NCBI GenBank assembly: GCA_009789175.1 | Contig: CP046866.1 | Location: 1,426,001 to 1,490,000, forward strand | DNA from: Salinibaculum litoreum | GTDB taxonomy: Archaea > Halobacteriota > Halobacteria > Halobacteriales > Haloarculaceae | Length of the DNA: 64,000 nt | Direction: 5' to 3' | In this document: one piece after another, positions 54,383 to 62,848 of the stretch | How the letters are laid out: each line of letters starts with the position of its first letter | Position numbering within the stretch: the first letter of the stretch is position 1 | Position numbers and translations under genes: made by a program | Notes under the pieces: model-generated | Seen by the model: the letters and a program-made list of their open reading frames with translations, nothing else | Database searches by the model: none | Told to the model about the DNA's origin: nothing

Positions 54383-54412
54383 GCATCCGAGCGAGCGAAG
54401 CGAGCGAGGTTC
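54383..54412. repeat. Right inverted repeat of the Type IIG locus
   Basis: Inverse of the repeat at 50016-50041: from the outside in GAACC, TC, GCTCGCTTCGCTCGC, TC, GGATGC. It lies about 100 nt before the ATG of the gene and 116 nt from the tRNA-Gly gene. Confidence 0.6.
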
Positions 54413-54527
54413 ACTGCGAGCACTCTACCGAGCGCGAGCAGCCTTTTTCCCCAAGTTTTTGCGAGGAGTGGTTCCCCGCAGCGAGCCGCAGGCTCGCGAG
54501 GAAACCCGACGAAGTAAAAAGTGGTAG

Positions 54528-54598
54528 TGCGCTGGCCGAGATTTGAACTCGGGTTAGGACCGTGGCAGGGTCCTGTGATACCACTACACCACCAGCGC
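54528..54598 (-). tRNA. tRNA-Gly (anticodon GCC)
   Basis: Acceptor GCGCTGG pairs with CCAGCGC and the discriminator is A. The D arm is TGGTGTAGTGGTATCAC, the anticodon stem GGACC pairs with GGTCC around the loop CTGCCAC (anticodon GCC), and the T arm is CCGAG/TTCAAAT/CTCGG. Length 71, no encoded CCA and no intron. An oligo-T run (CTTTTTAC) lies about 10 nt downstream. It reads GGC/GGT codons. Confidence 0.95.
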
Positions 54599-54636
54599 TC
54601 ACTCGCACTGTGACTCGCAAACGTGTCGCGTTTGCT

Positions 54637-54648
54637 CACCACCAGCGC
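54637..54648 (-). repeat. Partial copy of the tRNA-Gly 5' end
   Basis: GCGCTGGTGGTG on the minus strand equals the first 12 nt of the tRNA gene, located 50 nt upstream of its 5' end. It may be a relic of an integration or duplication event. Confidence 0.5.
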
Positions 54649-54796
54649 GCCTTTCGTATTCCACAATGCGAGGATGATAGATAAAAGCGTTCCGAAACGG
54701 CTGTGCTTGGATGGGAAACCCTACCGCAGTCCCGTGATGAGCCGACTCTGAAACGGTCCCAACAGTATTCACACACAGTCGAGTAGCGACGCCGCC

Positions 54797-54970
54797 ATGT
54801 CGCTGATGGACCGAATCAAGACAACGCTCGGAGCCGACGAGCAAGAACAGCGCTTCAACTACTACTGTCGGGAGCGTGAGACGGAATTCGAGTCGCCGAA
54901 TCGAAGTCTCTCGGACGTGTCCTGTCCGGAGTGCGTCGCACGCGGGTCGCGGTCGCTGACAAAGCTGTAG
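54797..54970 (+). CDS. Small zinc-ribbon-like protein, 57 residues
   Basis: ATG at 54797 (MSLMDRIKTTLGADEQEQR), stop at 54970. The helix then FNYYC (Cys24) and later SCPEC (Cys43, Cys46) match the layout of short haloarchaeal zinc-ribbon proteins that read YYCxxC...CPxC. The second cysteine of the first knuckle is absent (CRERE), so zinc binding would be incomplete. No RBS is obvious. Function unknown. Confidence 0.6.
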   Translation: MSLMDRIKTTLGADEQEQRFNYYCRERETEFESPNRSLSDVSCPECVARGSRSLTKL

Positions 54971-55096
54971 AACAGAGCTAATCGCCGGTTCCACCTCAAC
55001 ACCGGTATACAACCGGTGACACCGGGAGAGGGCAGACGGTCCCGACCCGCGTGACAACCCCGGAGGCTTAGGATGGTCGGCGGCGTAGGCTGTGGT

Positions 55097-55411
55097 ATGA
55101 CGACCAGTGGATTCCTGACCGTCGCACCGCGCACCGAGGAGAGTATGGCACCGGAGATAGCCAAAGCCGTCGAGGCGCTCGAAGAAACAGGCGTTCGCTA
55201 CGAGACGACGGCGATGGGGACCTTACTCGAAGCTGAGGAGGCCGGGACTATCTTCGACGCCGCCCAGGCAGCGCATGATGCCGTCGACAGCGACCGCGTC
55301 GTCACGTTCCTCAAACTCGACGACAAGCGGGCGACCGATGCGCCGATGGACCGGAAAGTCGAGGCCGTCGAGGAAGAACTGGGCCGAGAACCAGTCGGCG
55401 GCCCGGAGTAA
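55097..55411 (+). CDS. MTH1187-family thiamine-binding protein
   Basis: 104 residues from the ATG at 55097 (MTTSGFLTVAPRTEESMAPE). The ferredoxin-like fold shows IAKAVEALEETGVRYETTAM, TLLEAEEAGTIFDAAQAAHD and LKLDDKRATDAPMDRKVE. Members of this family (COG0011) bind a thiamine-related ligand as dimers or tetramers. A longer start at 55073 adds eight atypical residues. It is upstream of mch on the same strand (70-nt gap). Confidence 0.87.
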   Translation: MTTSGFLTVAPRTEESMAPEIAKAVEALEETGVRYETTAMGTLLEAEEAGTIFDAAQAAHDAVDSDRVVTFLKLDDKRATDAPMDRKVEAVEEELGREPVGGPE

Positions 55412-55482
55412 GCCACGAGACGAGTGGTCCCGCAGCGTATCGACCTGAGGGTTCTTAAGTGAGACCGGCAGCAAAGCGGTGT

Positions 55483-56412
55483 ATGGAGAGTCTCAACCGG
55501 ATGGCCACCGAACTCGTCGACGAGGCCATCGACTTCGCCGACGAACTCACGATAGATGTCCACGCGCTAGAGGGTGATTCCGCCGTCCTCGATTTCGGCG
55601 TGGATGTACCCGGCGCGACGGAGGCCGGGCTCTTGCTCGCGGAGATTCAGACCGGCGGACTGGCAACCGTCCAGACACGGATGGACACCGTCGCCGGAGC
55701 GCCAACACCCCACGTCGAAGTAGCGACCGACCACCCTGCACTCGGCTTGCTCTGTGCCGGGAAGGCGGGCTGGGAGCTCAGCATCGGGGATTTCGAGGGG
55801 CTGGCGAGCGGGCCCGGCCGCGCACTCGTCGCCGAGGAGGACGTGTTCACACGGGTCGGCTACCGTGAGGACTTCGACTTCGCCGTACTGGGTGTCGAAA
55901 CCGACACGCTCCCCGACGAGGAGGTGGCAGCAGTCGTGGCGGAGGAGACTGGCGTTCCCGAGAGCGGGGTCTTCCTCGCGGCGTACTCGACGGCCTCGAT
56001 AACGGGCAGTGTCGTTGCCGCCGCCCGCGCTGGGGAACTCGCCACGTACCGCCTGACCGAACTGGGCTATGACCCGGTGGAGATTCTCTCCGTGAGCGGC
56101 TCCGCCCCGGTCGCCCCTGTGGCTGGCGACGAGGACACGGCGATGGCCCGGACCACCGACGCGCTCGCCTACGGCGGACAGGTCCACCTTACCGTCGAAG
56201 AACCGTTCGACCGCTTCGAAGAGGTGGCCTCGACGGCCGCCGACGAGTACGGCGAGCCCTTCGCGGACATCTTCGAGGGCGTGGACTGGGACCTCTCTGC
56301 GGTCCCCGTCGAGTGTTTCGCCCCGGCACAGGTGACCATCGATGTTCTCGGCGGCGATACCCACATCGTCGGCGAGACCCGCGAGGACATCCTCGCCGAG
56401 AGCTTCCACTGA
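55483..56412 (+). CDS. mch: Methenyltetrahydromethanopterin cyclohydrolase
   Basis: 309 residues from the ATG at 55483; TTCTTAAG lies about 28 nt upstream, giving a leaderless transcript. MESLNRMATELVDEAIDFAD, then ETGVPESGVFLAAYSTASIT, and LAYGGQVHLTVEEPFDRFEE, match Mch. It interconverts methenyl- and formyl-tetrahydromethanopterin or, in haloarchaea, the tetrahydrofolate counterpart in C1 metabolism. The stop codon shares a base with the next start (TGATG). Confidence 0.93.
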   Translation: MESLNRMATELVDEAIDFADELTIDVHALEGDSAVLDFGVDVPGATEAGLLLAEIQTGGLATVQTRMDTVAGAPTPHVEVATDHPALGLLCAGKAGWELSIGDFEGLASGPGRALVAEEDVFTRVGYREDFDFAVLGVETDTLPDEEVAAVVAEETGVPESGVFLAAYSTASITGSVVAAARAGELATYRLTELGYDPVEILSVSGSAPVAPVAGDEDTAMARTTDALAYGGQVHLTVEEPFDRFEEVASTAADEYGEPFADIFEGVDWDLSAVPVECFAPAQVTIDVLGGDTHIVGETREDILAESFH

Positions 56413-56894
56413 TGCGCATCAAGGTCATCCCCGAACCGGCAGACCGTGCCCTGCTGGCGGATGTCCGGGAGGCACTGCCGCTGGTTCCTGGAAGCGTCGA
56501 GGACTGCTGTACGCGCATCCGCGACCGGACGGCGATTCCCGCACGCGACGAGGCCCGGGAGTGGCTCACCTTCGCGGAGGCACTGGGGCTGGCTGCCGAA
56601 ACCCAACGCGGGTTCCACCGGGTCCGTGACCCGCCGGCGGACGATGCCCTCGAAACGGCGTTCGTCGAGCACGTCTTCGGCGTCGAAGAACTGCTGGATA
56701 CGCTTGATGAAAGCGACGAGCCGCTCACCCGGACAACTGGCTTCGACGGGCTTCGCGATAGCGTCCCCCGGTGGGAGCGCAACCGTTACAGCGACTGGGA
56801 GAGCGAGTGGCGCGACCGCGTCGGCCGGCTGCTCGCGTGGGGTGTCGAACTCGGCGTCTTCGCCGAGACAGAGGGTGGATACAGACGGGCGTAG
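56412..56894 (+). CDS. Haloarchaeal protein of unknown function, cotranscribed with mch
   Basis: 160 residues from the ATG at 56412. MRIKVIPEPADRALLADVRE, then WLTFAEALGLAAETQRGFHR and a C-terminal WRDRVGRLLAWGVELGVFAE. It looks like two linked small helical or winged-helix units. It starts one base before the Mch stop finishes, so it is translationally coupled with Mch and may act with it. No known domain can be assigned. Confidence 0.8.
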   Translation: MRIKVIPEPADRALLADVREALPLVPGSVEDCCTRIRDRTAIPARDEAREWLTFAEALGLAAETQRGFHRVRDPPADDALETAFVEHVFGVEELLDTLDESDEPLTRTTGFDGLRDSVPRWERNRYSDWESEWRDRVGRLLAWGVELGVFAETEGGYRRA

Positions 56895-56933
56895 CCGGCG
56901 ACTTTTTCGTTCCCGAGACCCTACGCTCGGGTG

Positions 56934-57608
56934 ATGGCAGTCTCCGTCGAGGCCGTCCTGTTCGACATCGACGACACCCTCTGTGAGTACGAGCGCCCCA
57001 GCGCGGAGTTGCTCCCGCTGGCGTTCGAGGACGTGGGTGTCGACCCCTTCATCACGCCTACGGAGTATATCGACCGCTACCGGGAGTTTACCGCCGAGAG
57101 CGACGATATGGCCGACCTCCGTGAACGGTGTTTCGCGACCATCGCTCGCGAGAAGGGATACGACCCGGCGGTCGGTCGAGCGGTCGCGCGGGCCTACGCC
57201 GACGAGCGCGACCACACGAAGGTCCGCCTGTATCCGGGTGCCCGAGACGCGCTGGAGCGTCTCGGTGACGAGTACCGCCTTGCGGCAGTCACCAACGGCG
57301 CCCCGGAGATGCAATCGGCCAAACTCGCCGCCGTGGACGTTGCAGACCACTTCGAGACGGTCGTCCACGCCGGATACGACGCGCCGGCGAAACCGGACCC
57401 GGAGCCGTTCTACGAAGCACTCGACTACCTCGGCACCGCACCCGAGCGGGCCGTCCACGTCGGGAACTCGCTGGCCTCGGACGTGGCCGGCGCGCACGCT
57501 GCCGGCGTTCGTGCGGCCTGGCTCGCCAACGGCGACACCGACCCCGACCCCGAGCCCCACTACGTACTGGGTTCGGTCGCAGAGCTGACGACGCCACCGT
57601 GGCGATAA
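56934..57608 (+). CDS. HAD-superfamily hydrolase
   Basis: 224 residues from the ATG at 56934; a GTG at 56931 is possible. The DxD motif is in VLFDIDDTLCEYERPS, the motif-II threonine in AAVTNGAPEMQSAK, and the motif-IV aspartate in VHVGNSLASDVAGAHAAGV. The cap has helix-rich content. It is a likely sugar- or nucleotide-phosphate phosphatase. It overlaps the convergent membrane-protein gene by 49 nt. Confidence 0.88.
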   Translation: MAVSVEAVLFDIDDTLCEYERPSAELLPLAFEDVGVDPFITPTEYIDRYREFTAESDDMADLRERCFATIAREKGYDPAVGRAVARAYADERDHTKVRLYPGARDALERLGDEYRLAAVTNGAPEMQSAKLAAVDVADHFETVVHAGYDAPAKPDPEPFYEALDYLGTAPERAVHVGNSLASDVAGAHAAGVRAAWLANGDTDPDPEPHYVLGSVAELTTPPWR

Positions 57609-58012
57609 CAGGCAACATACCACGTTGCGACGAGGGCAGCCAGCGCCGTCCCCAGCGTCGACCCGAGAGCAGTTGGGGTGAACGCCGCGTGTGTCGTCTG
57701 TGAGACGTGGTCTGGGTTCGTGACCACGAAATGTGCGACAGTCTCGACGATGGCACCAGTAAGAGCAGAGACGAGCACCAGCCACCCGCCGCTCCATCGT
57801 CGTCCCCGAACGAGTAGCCAACAGCCCGCGAGTGGCCCGACGAACAGGGTCCCGGTGGCGACGCCAAGCAGCCAGTCCGGTACCGGGACAGGGACGACAC
57901 CGTGAGCGACTCCGTGAGCAGTCGAGGCGAGCAGGTGGACGCCGACGGCAGCGAGGAGCCAGCTATCGGGTCCTGTCAACGATGGCTCCGGACACCGGCC
58001 ACGCTTACTCAT
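57560..58012 (-). CDS. Haloarchaeal four-helix membrane protein
   Basis: 150 residues from the ATG at 58012 (MSKRGRCPEPSLTGPDSWLL). Four hydrophobic helices: LLAAVGVHLLASTAHGV, WLLGVATGTLFVGPLAGCWL, GWLVLVSALTGAIVETVAHF, LGTALAALVATWYVACY. No recognised family. It overlaps the SDR gene by 8 nt at its start and the HAD gene by 49 nt at its end. Confidence 0.75.
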   Translation of the reverse strand: MSKRGRCPEPSLTGPDSWLLAAVGVHLLASTAHGVAHGVVPVPVPDWLLGVATGTLFVGPLAGCWLLVRGRRWSGGWLVLVSALTGAIVETVAHFVVTNPDHVSQTTHAAFTPTALGSTLGTALAALVATWYVACYRHGGVVSSATEPST

Positions 58013-58805
58013 GAGCGGGTTGTCCGGCAACAGAGGACTCCTCACTTCCCGACCGCACCGCGCGGTCGAGATACGCCGACCAACTGACAGTCCCCACGGC
58101 GCGGTCGGGACAGGTCACCTTCCCTGCCCGGAGGGCACGTGCGATGTCGCCTGGAATCGGGAGATGGATGGCTGGCCGGCGAAGGCCCCTGGCGTCACGG
58201 TAGGCCGCTGCAAGTTCGCCGGCAGTATGAACCGCCGGCCCGCCAGCGTCGGGGAGGCGACCGGCTGGTTCGTCGAGGTGCGCGAGGATAGTGTCGGCTA
58301 CGTCACCCGCATCTATCGGCTGTAGCGTCCAGGTTTTGGGGACGGGGACGACCGGGAGGCGAGCGAGCATATCCAGCATCTCGTGGACGAACTGGTGGAA
58401 CTGGGTCGCGCGAAGAATCGTCGACGGGACGGCACTGTCTTCGACCGCTCGCTCGGCAGCCAGTTTGTGCTTGTAGTAGGCGTAGGGTACGTCCTCGATA
58501 CCGACGATGGAGACGTAGAAGACGTGGTCGACGCCTGCCTCGTCTGCCGCAGCGAGCAGTCGCTCGGTCCCACGAACGTCGACGGCTTCGGAGTCGCCCT
58601 GCGGTGCTGTCGCCGTATGTACGACAGTATCGATGCCCTCGACCGCATCGCTGACGCCCGTCCCGCGTTCGAGGTCGAGTGCGGTCCACCGGGACCCGGT
58701 CGGCGGCGACCGCGATGCCAGCCGCAGGTCGTAGCCAGCCTCGTCGAGTCGCGGTCGAAGCGCCTGTCCCAGCGTCCCGGTCGCGCCCGTGAGTAGTATC
58801 GGCAT
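58005..58805 (-). CDS. NAD(P)-binding protein (NmrA-like atypical SDR)
   Basis: 266 residues. MPILLTGATGTLGQALRPRL carries the SDR glycine motif; GIDTVVHTATAPQGDSEAVD, VFYVSIVGIEDVPYAYYKHK (a YxxxK-like site) and ILRATQFHQFVHEMLDMLAR follow. These proteins use NAD(P)H or act as redox sensors. It is paired with the four-helix membrane protein. Its start and the start of the plus-strand regulator at 58898 share a 90-nt gap. Confidence 0.85.
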   Translation of the reverse strand: MPILLTGATGTLGQALRPRLDEAGYDLRLASRSPPTGSRWTALDLERGTGVSDAVEGIDTVVHTATAPQGDSEAVDVRGTERLLAAADEAGVDHVFYVSIVGIEDVPYAYYKHKLAAERAVEDSAVPSTILRATQFHQFVHEMLDMLARLPVVPVPKTWTLQPIDAGDVADTILAHLDEPAGRLPDAGGPAVHTAGELAAAYRDARGLRRPAIHLPIPGDIARALRAGKVTCPDRAVGTVSWSAYLDRAVRSGSEESSVAGQPAHE

Positions 58806-58897
58806 TGACTCAGGCAGGCAGTAGGCCGTGTAACGAGGTAGGTCGACTGCCGGATTCGTCTGTGGGGTTTAAGTCCGGCGGGGAGACACGCAGGCAC

Positions 58898-59557
58898 ATG
58901 CGCAGTGTGCGCGTCAGGCTGGACGCCGGCGGCCAGGAAGGCGAGGTGCATCCGATGTATGACCTGCTCGCCAATGCCGAGTTCATCGAGCGGGCGACGG
59001 CGCTCCAGTGGAGTTTCACCGACGAGGCACAGGCCATGCTCCACTACGTCGAGGGCGATGCCGAGGCCTTCCGGGCCGCGACTGCAAAGACCGCCGAAGT
59101 CATCGAGACCGAAATCGCTCCCGCAGGTGAGGATGCATTCTACGCCTTCATCAAAGGCGAAGCGACGGAGCGACTGAACGAACTCTTCGAGGCAATCGTC
59201 GCAGTGACGGCGATGCCTATCCCACCGGTCGAGTATCACACCGATGGAACAGTCTCGTTTACCATCGTCGGGCCGGGCGAGGAAATCCAGACTGCCATCG
59301 CGGCCGTTCCGGAGCCTGTCGCCGTCAGCGTCGAGGAGGTCGGCGGCATGCATGCCGTCCCCGGACTGGCCGAGACAGTGCTCACCTCGCGCCAGCGCGA
59401 GGCCCTCGATGCCGCCCTGGAGTTGGGCTACTACGACGTGCCACGCACGGCAACACACGAAGATGTCGCTACGGCACTCGGGTGTGCACCCAGCACCGCA
59501 GCAGAACACCTCAGGAAAGCGGAGTCGAACGTGCTACGGAACGTTCTCCTCAGGTGA
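58898..59557 (+). CDS. Bat-type HTH-10 transcriptional regulator
   Basis: 219 residues from the ATG at 58898; GTTTAAGT is about 30 nt upstream, so leaderless. N-terminal bat domain (MRSVRVRLDAGGQEGEVHPM, then QWSFTDEAQAMLHYVEGDAE), C-terminal HTH-10 (TSRQREALDAALELGYYDVP, THEDVATALGCAPSTAAEHL). It is a paralogue of the 32556-33230 product with the same layout. It probably controls divergent SDR transcription or its own. Confidence 0.85.
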   Translation: MRSVRVRLDAGGQEGEVHPMYDLLANAEFIERATALQWSFTDEAQAMLHYVEGDAEAFRAATAKTAEVIETEIAPAGEDAFYAFIKGEATERLNELFEAIVAVTAMPIPPVEYHTDGTVSFTIVGPGEEIQTAIAAVPEPVAVSVEEVGGMHAVPGLAETVLTSRQREALDAALELGYYDVPRTATHEDVATALGCAPSTAAEHLRKAESNVLRNVLLR

Positions 59558-59579
59558 GTCGGACCCTCGACGAGAAAGG

Positions 59580-61220
59580 TTATTCCACTCCGGTCACGTC
59601 GGTGACCGTCCCGACGCCTTTCGAACTCCCTTCACGGAAGACGAATCGCTGTCCCTCCTCGACGAGGTAGGGCCGGAACTTGAACCTGACGCGGGCGTTC
59701 CCGGAGTCCCCGGGGAGCAACTGGCCACCGTCGGGATAGAAGGCTGCGGCCTCGCTGACAGTTTCGAGATGGACGACCGGTTCATAGCCCGACCCGATGC
59801 GAGTCGGGTGGTTGAGCACCATCACCTCGGCCTCGAACTCCCGGACGGGGTCCGGGTCGGCCTCACGGGGGAGCAACACCATCCCACGCTTGATGGCGGC
59901 TTCGCTGACCCCTTTCAGCGCGATGCCGACGATGCGACCGGCGCTGGCCTCGTCGACGCGGTGATAGTGCATCTCGATAGACCGCACCTCGACCTCACAA
60001 AAGCGGCCATCCTGCATCGGTCCCAGAAGGAGTTCATCACCCGCTTCAACCTCTCCGGACTGGATGGTCCCGGAAGCGACAGCCCCGACGCCGGTGACGC
60101 TGTATGTGCGGTCGACGTACATCCGGAACTGGTCGGTTTCGGTGGTGCCCGCGGTCTTGGGCAGGCGCTCGAACAGTTCGTCGAGGGCGTCAAGCCCCTC
60201 GGTCGTAACCGCACTCGTCGTCACGACGGGGACGACCGTTTCGGAGATTTCCTCGATAGCGGCGTCGATACCGTGGCGCTCGACGCGCAGCGGCGTCTTG
60301 TCCACGTCCCGCAGCAGGCGCTCGACCTCCCGCTCGACTTCCCGCAGGCGCGTCTCTTCGACGAGGTCGGCTTTCGTGATGGCGACCATCGTGGGCAACT
60401 CCGTTGCCAGCAGGATACCCAGGTGTTCGCGGGTGGTCTTCGTCGGGCCGTCGTCGGCTGCCACGGTCAACAGGCCGTAGTCGAGTTTCTGCCCGACCAG
60501 CCCCCGGATGGTGGTCCGGAGCCACGGCTCGTGGCCCACAGTATCGACAAAGCTCACGAGACGGTCAGCCTCCTCGACGACGCGGGCGCGGTCGCCTTTC
60601 CGGTGGGGATTGTCCATCCGGACTGGTCCCTCGCCGTCGAAGCCATAGACCCCATACGAGAGGTCTGCAGAGAGTCCACGCTCGATTTCGTGGGGCTGGA
60701 CATCCAGAAAGCTCCGGGTGCCGCCCTGCCCGTCGTCGGCCTCGCCAGTGACCAGCGACCCCACGAGCGTGGACTTGCCGTGGTCGACGTGACCTGCTGT
60801 CCCGACGACGATATGCTCGTCGTCGGTCATCACCGTCCCCTCGGTGACGGTGGCAACGCCGACGAGACCTCCCTCGGTGCCGTCGGAATCGGTATCGGCG
60901 TGGCCGTCCTCGACGCCCCACGTCTGGACTTCCTCGATGTGTGCGCCAGCCTCCTCTGCGAGCAGCGAGAGGACATCCATCGATTCGGAGAACTCCGCCG
61001 GAGCGATGCCGGCGATGCCGCCGTCATCGGTGACACCAACCACGTAAGTGGCTTCGCCATCACCTGAGAGAACACGGTGGCGCAACTGGGCGGCGAGGCT
61101 CTCCCGTCGCCCGTCTGCGAGGTGGAGGTTTTTCGTGAGCCGCTCTTTGAACTCGACGCTGCCGCCCTCTGTTTCACCGCGCTCGATGGCGCGGCGCAGG
61201 ACGGCCCGGTCGGGGCTCAT
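59580..61220 (-). CDS. GTPBP1-type translational GTPase
   Basis: 546 residues. The N-terminal 135 residues are family-specific (SPDRAVLRRAIERGETEGGS). The G domain starts at GTAGHVDHGKSTLVGSL (from about 140), with DTVGHEPWLRTT (G3) and ITKADLVEETR (G4), followed by two EF-Tu-like beta-barrels (GAVASGTIQSGEVEAGDELL). Family members resemble EF-Tu and act on mRNA or ribosome quality control; archaeal function is not proven. CTTATGTC about 28 nt upstream suggests a leaderless transcript. Confidence 0.9.
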   Translation of the reverse strand: MSPDRAVLRRAIERGETEGGSVEFKERLTKNLHLADGRRESLAAQLRHRVLSGDGEATYVVGVTDDGGIAGIAPAEFSESMDVLSLLAEEAGAHIEEVQTWGVEDGHADTDSDGTEGGLVGVATVTEGTVMTDDEHIVVGTAGHVDHGKSTLVGSLVTGEADDGQGGTRSFLDVQPHEIERGLSADLSYGVYGFDGEGPVRMDNPHRKGDRARVVEEADRLVSFVDTVGHEPWLRTTIRGLVGQKLDYGLLTVAADDGPTKTTREHLGILLATELPTMVAITKADLVEETRLREVEREVERLLRDVDKTPLRVERHGIDAAIEEISETVVPVVTTSAVTTEGLDALDELFERLPKTAGTTETDQFRMYVDRTYSVTGVGAVASGTIQSGEVEAGDELLLGPMQDGRFCEVEVRSIEMHYHRVDEASAGRIVGIALKGVSEAAIKRGMVLLPREADPDPVREFEAEVMVLNHPTRIGSGYEPVVHLETVSEAAAFYPDGGQLLPGDSGNARVRFKFRPYLVEEGQRFVFREGSSKGVGTVTDVTGVE

Positions 61221-61453
61221 AGGCCAGCGTTACGGGCCACCAGACATAAGCTTTCCCCGGGTATGTTCCGTTCTCAGGCCCGAACACGGGCGTTCCAGAG
61301 ACGAACAATATAACCAGCAAAAACACATGTCATCCAAAGATATTTTGAAACCCAATAGTTCGGTTTTGGGGGCTATCACGCCCGATATGACAGCGGAACG
61401 TTTTTACAACTAAGCGGCAATAACTCGTTAGGTACGGTTCGGGAGGCCAAGGC

Positions 61454-62833
61454 ATGAATAATAACGCGCCCGGGGAGGCACGTGGGCACAGACAGTGGGA
61501 TGTGGCCGGTCAGCCGGACATCTATACAAGTCTAAAGCAATCCGAGGAACTCGACCATCTGGCGGTCTTTTATGACTCTCACGAGGAGCGTCTAGACGTA
61601 TCGCTCTCGTTCCTCCAATTGGGTCTTGCGAGAAACGAGCGGTGTCTCTACGCCAGAAGCGACCTGAAACGGCAGGAGATACTTGACGGGTTGGCGGCGC
61701 TAGGCGTTGATGTCGATACCGCCCTCTCAGAGGGACAACTCGACGTACTCCCTGCCGCTGAACTGTACTTCGAGGACGGGTTCGACCCCGACGAAATGGT
61801 ATCGAGGCTCATCGACGTGTTGACCGAAACGACAGCACGGGGCTATGACGGGTTGCGCATCGCGGGCGAGATTTCATGGCTCGAAGCTACCGACATCGAC
61901 CTCAAGGAGATTCTAGCCTACGAGACATCCTTCGACGCGACAGCACCAAACTTCGATTTCTGTGCGCTCTGTCAGTACGACCTTGACCGACTGTCCGACG
62001 AAGAGTTGCTCGGGGTAATGCAGGCCCACCGCCAGTTCGTCTATCGCAGGCGTCTCTGTGAAAATCCGCTTTACCAGGAGCCCGAGGAACCAAATGACCT
62101 GGTCGACCCGATACCGGACGCCGAGCGTGTCCTGGAGACGGCATATGACCTCACCGGCGCCCGTGATGCTATCGACCGCCGGGAGCAGCGTGTGGGCGTA
62201 CTCAATCGTGTCCTGCGGCACAACCTGCGCAACGACCTCAACGTTGTCCGCAGCCACGCCGAGTTGATGCGGGAGGCCAGCGACGACGCCGAGGTCGGAG
62301 AGAGCGCAGATGCGATTCTCGATGCGACGGACCGGCTGATGGACATTGCTGAGGAAGCAAAGCAAATCGAAAAATCGGTCGGAAACGGTGGCGATACCCG
62401 AGTCCCCATTGACCTCTCACGTGCTATCGAGGAGGCCGCTGCTCGCACGCGCACCCGCCATCCGGGCGTCGCCGTCGTGCGTGGCGTCGACGAGCCCACC
62501 TGGGTCGAATCCAGCGAGCAACTGGAGTTCGCACTCGCAGAGTTGTTCGAGGCGCTCGCCAGCATGGCCGACGACGGGGCGAAAATCCTCGTCGAAATCG
62601 ACGAGGCCTGTTCGACGGCCTCCCGTCGGTGTCTCGTGGTCCAGTGTGACGGAGCGGATCTCCCCAAATCGGAGGTACAAGCCCTCCTACAGGGTAAGGA
62701 AACGCAACTGTCTCACGGGAGCGGACTCGGACTCTGGCTGGTCAACTGGATTGTCGAACTCTCCGGTGGTAGCCTCTCGTTCCAGACGACAGACGACGAG
62801 GAGCGTGTCATGCTCGACCTCGTCGCCGTCTGA
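61454..62833 (+). CDS. MEDS-domain histidine kinase with degenerate ATP-binding N-box
   Basis: 459 residues. Residues about 30-205 form the MEDS (methanogen/methylotroph, DcmR sensory) domain. The H-box is RHNLRNDLNV with His256. The catalytic domain has the G2 box HGSGLGLWLV (421-430), but the N-box is LEFALAELFEALASM, where the usual Asn are absent, and the G1 box is reduced (CDGADLP). It may bind ATP poorly or act as a signalling scaffold. No response regulator is adjacent. Confidence 0.85.
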   Translation: MNNNAPGEARGHRQWDVAGQPDIYTSLKQSEELDHLAVFYDSHEERLDVSLSFLQLGLARNERCLYARSDLKRQEILDGLAALGVDVDTALSEGQLDVLPAAELYFEDGFDPDEMVSRLIDVLTETTARGYDGLRIAGEISWLEATDIDLKEILAYETSFDATAPNFDFCALCQYDLDRLSDEELLGVMQAHRQFVYRRRLCENPLYQEPEEPNDLVDPIPDAERVLETAYDLTGARDAIDRREQRVGVLNRVLRHNLRNDLNVVRSHAELMREASDDAEVGESADAILDATDRLMDIAEEAKQIEKSVGNGGDTRVPIDLSRAIEEAAARTRTRHPGVAVVRGVDEPTWVESSEQLEFALAELFEALASMADDGAKILVEIDEACSTASRRCLVVQCDGADLPKSEVQALLQGKETQLSHGSGLGLWLVNWIVELSGGSLSFQTTDDEERVMLDLVAV

Positions 62834-62848
62834 CCGGCGAGCCAGATT

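Noticed and set aside
61327-61413. 28-codon frame before the histidine kinase
   Set aside because: It has no RBS, and the likely TATA (AATATAACC at about 61307) would place the start of transcription after its ATG.
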